Shown: positions 61,305-64,000 of the stretch, in pieces
Layout: each line of letters opens with the position of its first letter
How positions within the stretch are numbered: position 1 is the stretch's first letter
Source: Myxococcaceae bacterium
GTDB taxonomy: Bacteria; Myxococcota_A; Polyangia; Polyangiales; Ga0077539
Reading direction: 5' to 3'
NCBI GenBank assembly: GCA_004297725.1
Contig: SCUS01000126.1
Coordinates: 58,627-122,626 of the forward strand
Length of the DNA stretch: 64,000 bases
Notes under the pieces: generated by a model
Told to the model about the DNA's origin: nothing
Databases searched by the model: none
The model's input: the letters and a program-made list of their open reading frames with translations, nothing else
Program-made: the position numbers and the translations under genes

Positions 61305-61945
61305 CGTCGGACCTTCTTCCGTTGAGCGGTGGGGGTGGCGGTGGCGGTGGTGGCGGTGGCGGGCGCGTCGACGAGCCCGCAGCAGGCGTCGACGATCTCG
61401 GTCACGAGCGCTTCGCCGGTGAGCTCGGGCGGGAGCGCGCCGACCTCGTAGGCGGCGAGCACGACGCAGGCGTATCCGAAGATCGATTGCACCCGCAGGC
61501 GGCGCACCCCGGGCGGCAGTCGGACGAGGTGCGCCTCGAGCCGGGACTGCGCCGCCTGGAGCGCCTGGTTGTCGACCGAGGCGAGCGCGGCCAGACCCGT
61601 CTGCGGATCACCGATGGCCTGGATCAGGAACCGGGCCCAGTAGCTCGGCCGGCGGGCGAGCACCGACTCGATGAGCGGCACGACGAGCACCTCGACCAGT
61701 TCGCGGGTGCCGGGGGCGCTCCCGAGCGCGAGCAGCATCGACGTCCGCCGCGCGCTCGCCGACGCCATGCGAGCGGCGAGCAGCGCCTCGACCAGGCCCT
61801 GGCGACCGCCGAAGTGATACTGCACGGCGGACTTGTTGCGCTGGCCGGCGGCCTCCTGAACGGCCTGCACCGTCAGCGCGGCGAGCCCCCGCTGGGCGGC
61901 GAGGCGCTCGGCGGCGTCGATCATGCGCTCGGCGGCTTCGTGCAT
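61301..61945 (-). CDS. TetR-family regulator
   Basis: A 214-residue repressor. The N-terminal helix-turn-helix (ERMIDAAERLAAQRG, then LTVQAVQEAAGQRNKSAVQYHFGGRQGLV, in parts) is clear; the rest is the helical ligand-binding domain, and the C-terminus is an Ala/Thr tail. ATG 61945 has no ribosome binding site and lies only five bases after a TATGAT -10 candidate, so the message may be leaderless. An inverted repeat overlaps the likely -35, which fits autoregulation. It precedes and overlaps the dioxygenase gene, its likely target. Confidence 0.9.
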   Translation of the reverse strand: MHEAAERMIDAAERLAAQRGLAALTVQAVQEAAGQRNKSAVQYHFGGRQGLVEALLAARMASASARRTSMLLALGSAPGTRELVEVLVVPLIESVLARRPSYWARFLIQAIGDPQTGLAALASVDNQALQAAQSRLEAHLVRLPPGVRRLRVQSIFGYACVVLAAYEVGALPPELTGEALVTEIVDACCGLVDAPATATTATATPTAQRKKVRR

Positions 61946-61950
61946 GAAAC

Positions 61951-62004
61951 ATCATATGAGGGAGATGCCTTACATCGTCAAGGGATTGTCCTTACACGAT
62001 GTGA
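61951..62004 (-). promoter_or_regulatory. Promoter and operator-like repeat of the TetR operon
   Basis: On the minus strand TTGACG (61976-61981) and TATGAT (61951-61956) are 19 bases apart; CATATG two bases further up gives a 17-base spacing. Transcription would start about at the ATG. ACATCGT (61972-61978) and ACGATGT (61996-62002) are inverted arms with a 17-base spacer; nine-base arms match with one change. The left arm covers the -35. The region is AT-rich compared with its surroundings. Confidence 0.5.
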
Positions 62005-62128
62005 GGCGGCGCCGACTTCTCGGTGGCTCTCGATGGAGAACGCAGGGGGGGGTACTCGCCCGCCCTGGCCGCGCTCGTGGGCGGCTGTGCATACGAGGGG
62101 CGATGCGTCGGAGCGCCCGGCGCGCCTC

Positions 62129-63052
62129 TCAGCCCTTCGGCTTGCGCCCTGAAATACAGTACCCCAGCGCCCCTCCGCCGGAGCGGTACCTCCCCGCGCG
62201 GATGGCCCTCACGGTGCGGTCGAGCCTCCCCAGCGCCTTCGCCCAGTGCCCGGTGAAGTCCTCCTCGGAGCCTCCGCCCGCGAGGTAGTAGCGCCTCGTC
62301 TCGTCGTGGCTCCACATCCCGAAGGCGCGCTCGCTGAAGTCGATGAGCTCCTCCACCTCGGCGCGCTGCGACGGCGTCTCGTAGGGCGGCGTCACCGGGT
62401 TCGCCCGGTCGTTGAGATACACCTGGAGGTCGACCAGGCCGTGCTCGACGAAGCGCGCCGGGAGCAGCTGCCCGACGGAGTTGTCGCCCTCCCCCAGCGC
62501 CGCCTTGCCCCGCTCGCACACCAGCTGGAGCGTCACCATCGACAGCACCTCGGACACCGGCGCCGCCATGGAGTCCTCGTCGAGGCTCAGCGACCCGGCC
62601 AGGTTGTTCGGCTCGCAGGCCACCACGAGGCCCCCGGGGCGCGTCACCCGGATCATCTCCGCCAGCGCCGCGTCGGCGTCCGGCACGTGGATCAGCACCG
62701 TCTGACAGGTCACCAGGTCGAAGGAGTCGTCCGCGAAGGGGAGGGCCTCCGCCGCGCCCTGCACGTAGCGGAAGCGCCCGCCGAGCCCGCGAACCTCCGC
62801 CCGCTCGGCGGCCTTCTCCACCCACACCGACTCTCGGTCGACCCCGGTCACCCTCGCGTCCGCCGGGAGCTGCTCGGCGAGGAGCATCCCCCAGTGGCCG
62901 ACGCCGCAGCCCACGTCGAGCGCGTCTCGCACCCCGGCGAGACCCCAGCGCTGCGAGAGGAGCTGGAGGTAGTCGCGGTTCCACCAGTGGTCGCGGGTGT
63001 CGCCGAAGTAGTCCGCCGAGTGCCCTCTCTCTCCCTTGAACTCGTTGCCCAT
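62129..63052 (-). CDS. SAM-dependent methyltransferase
   Basis: A 307-residue class I methyltransferase. The SAM motif is LDVGCGVGHWG (45-55), with VTGVDRES (motif II), GAAEALPFADDSFDLVTC and RVTRPGGLVVACEPNN following. The N-terminus DYFGDTRDHWWNRDYLQLL and the C-terminal 120 residues are not from a family I can name, so the acceptor is unknown. GGAGG lies eight bases before the ATG. The long tandem array begins about 90 bases upstream of this start codon. Confidence 0.88.
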   Translation of the reverse strand: MGNEFKGERGHSADYFGDTRDHWWNRDYLQLLSQRWGLAGVRDALDVGCGVGHWGMLLAEQLPADARVTGVDRESVWVEKAAERAEVRGLGGRFRYVQGAAEALPFADDSFDLVTCQTVLIHVPDADAALAEMIRVTRPGGLVVACEPNNLAGSLSLDEDSMAAPVSEVLSMVTLQLVCERGKAALGEGDNSVGQLLPARFVEHGLVDLQVYLNDRANPVTPPYETPSQRAEVEELIDFSERAFGMWSHDETRRYYLAGGGSEEDFTGHWAKALGRLDRTVRAIRAGRYRSGGGALGYCISGRKPKG

Positions 63053-63141
63053 ACGTCACCCTCCGCTGCGCTCGACCCCGGCGCATGGAAGATGGCGCGG
63101 CGAGGGCCTGTCAAGCCAGCGCGCAGGCGTCTGGAGTTCGG

Positions 63142-63783
63142 AGTACGACCGCGAGGCCGACGGCGGGGAGTCCCCGGTACGACCGCGAGGCCGAAGGCGG
63201 GGAGTCCCCGGTACGACCGCGAGGCCGTCGGCGGGGAGTTCTTCGGTACGACCGCGAGGCCGACGGCGGGGAGTCCCCGGTACGATCGCGAGGCCGACGG
63301 CGGGGAGTCCCCGGTACGATCGCGAGGCCGTCGGCGGGGAGTCCCCGGTACGATCGCGAGGCCGTCGGCGGGGAGTTCTTCGGTACGACCGCGAGGCCGA
63401 CGGCGGGGAGTCCCCGGTACGATCGCGAGGCCGACGGCGGGGAGTCCCCGGTACGACCGCGAGGCCGTCGGCGGGGAGTCCCCGGTACGATCGCGAGGCC
63501 GACGGCGGGGAGTTCTTCGGTACGACCGCGAGGCCGACGGCGGGGAGTTCTTCGGTACGACCGCGAGGCCGTCGGCGGGGAGTTCTTCGGTACGACCGCG
63601 AGGCCGTCGGCGGGGAGTTCTTCGGTACGACCGCGAGGCCGACGGCGGGGAGTCCCCGGTACGACCGCGAGGCCGACGGCGGGGAGTTCTTCGGTACGAC
63701 CGCGAGGCCGTCGGCGGGGAGTCCCCGGTACGACCGCGAGGCGTCGGTACCCCGAGCCAGACCCTGAGCGTTAGCGAGGGGGA
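63142..63783. repeat. Tandem array of 34/35-bp units with terminal tail
   Basis: Seventeen complete units and one partial unit start at 63142, 63176, 63210, 63245, 63279, 63313, 63347, 63382, 63416, 63450, 63484, 63519, 63554, 63589, 63624, 63658, 63693 and 63727. Each begins GGTACGA(C/T)CGCGAGG, continues CCG(A/T)CGGCGGGGAGT and ends either CCCC (34 bp) or TCTTC (35 bp). The last unit runs into the tail CCCGAGCCAGACCC and then CTGAGCGTTAGCGAGGGG (63764-63781). All three forward frames stay open, but the unit length changes frame, so it is not coding. The MTase gene lies to the left. Confidence 0.95.
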
Positions 63784-63898
63784 GCGCCCTCTACCGCCGT
63801 CAGCGCGTCCCTCCGACGCTGCCCCTCTCGCCAGAAGCAGCGGAGATTCCGGACGCGTACCGAAGCGTGGGCGGGATCTACCCCTCGCTAACGCTCAG
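63764..63898. repeat. 18-bp inverted repeat closing the array
   Basis: CTGAGCGTTAGCGAGGGG (63764-63781) is a perfect inverted copy of 63881-63898. Between them are 99 bases with no gene. The right copy has the flank GTGGGC..ATCTACCCC, nearly the same as at 43676-43690. It appears to be the facing tail of the element, without tandem units attached. Bases 63785-63880 hold nothing else I can name. Confidence 0.8.
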
Positions 63899-63935
63899 AA
63901 GGTCAGCATAAACCCCACGCGGGCTCATCCGAATT

Positions 63936-63954
63936 TTACGGAGTAGTGTAATAT
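63936..63954 (+). promoter_or_regulatory. AT-rich promoter-like region before the last gene
   Basis: TAATAT (63949-63954) is a good -10 match six bases before ATG 63961. TTAC-N8-GTAA (63936-63951) is a small dyad overlapping it. No convincing -35. If the -10 is real, the message would start at or next to the ATG. Confidence 0.3.
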
Positions 63955-63960
63955 TCGGTG

Positions 63961-64000
63961 ATGACGACCCCGCGACTTCCGATCGATCTGGGCGACTCGA
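63961..64000 (+). CDS. Start of a gene cut by the window edge
   Basis: ATG at 63961 opens a frame reading MTTPRLPIDLGDS to the edge; GTG at 63958 is in frame too. Too little is visible to name it. The AT-rich region just before it suggests a true gene start. Confidence 0.45.
   Translation, partial: MTTPRLPIDLGDS

Noticed and set aside
63142..63750. CRISPR array
   Set aside because: Units are joined head to tail with no unique spacers; all sequence between repeats is itself repeated.
62246..63946. Repeat protein encoded by the tandem array (open in three forward frames)
   Set aside because: Units of 34 and 35 bp shift the frame at each step, so no frame encodes a regular repeat; there is no ribosome binding site, and the array ends in a non-coding tail shared with another intergenic locus.

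Overview
The window is very GC-rich and gene-dense, with small intergenic gaps. It looks like chromosome from a myxobacterium (Myxococcota, probably the Polyangia side). The grounds are inferred from gene content: Cys-rich tandem-repeat lipoproteins with Asp/Gly/Thr-rich linkers, a bactofilin, a Myxococcales-type small ribbon-helix-helix-like protein, Ser/Thr kinases (one fused to a receiver domain), CheB-CheR-PAS and multi-receiver signalling proteins, and a b subunit of ATP synthase carrying a signal peptide. No rRNA, tRNA, CRISPR, transposase or prophage was seen.

Layout. 1-5.5 kb: a partial zinc-ribbon protein, an AmpG-like transporter and alpha/beta hydrolase pair, a small regulator-like protein and a Cys-rich lipoprotein with PPC-like domains. 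5.8-13.3 kb: an S41 protease, a translationally coupled CheB-CheR-PAS / hybrid histidine kinase pair, and two small unknowns. 13.3-17.6 kb: ATP synthase genes b'-b-delta-alpha-gamma; alpha has an unusual insertion, and a, c, beta and epsilon are absent. 17.8-22.9 kb: a START-like secreted protein, bactofilin, a glycosyltransferase, a triple-receiver protein and an acyl-CoA ligase. 23-30 kb: two large paralogous Cys-rich lipoproteins flanking an amidase operon. 30.2-40.2 kb: menF-menD-menH (menaquinone), a DEDDh exonuclease with a TMTC-like membrane protein, and lysC-lysA (lysine) followed by a truncated Uma2-like remnant. 40.3-48.3 kb: M32 carboxypeptidase, Ser/Thr kinase, an inverted repeat locus, a ParA-like/J-like/HTH fusion coupled to a membrane protein, and selA. 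48.3-53.5 kb: an HNH nuclease and a three-gene lipid cassette (CDP-alcohol transferase, LPG-synthase-type membrane protein, di-iron protein), then another Cys-rich lipoprotein. 53.6-64 kb: katG, a Tat-exported triple-repeat protein, a histidine kinase convergent with a receiver-kinase fusion, a DUF4241 protein, a TetR-dioxygenase operon, a methyltransferase, and a large 34/35-bp tandem array.

The genes are packed into many short operons joined by 4-bp ATGA or GTGA overlaps. Several operons end in perfect or near-perfect GC-rich hairpins without a T-tract. The most unusual structure is a composite repeat family present at two places (about 43.3-43.8 kb and 63.1-63.9 kb). In each, 34/35-bp tandem units end in a conserved tail, and an inverted copy of tail sequence lies across a central core. 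The second most unusual is a ParA-like ATPase whose P-loop lysine is replaced by histidine, fused to a J-like and a RodZ-type HTH domain.
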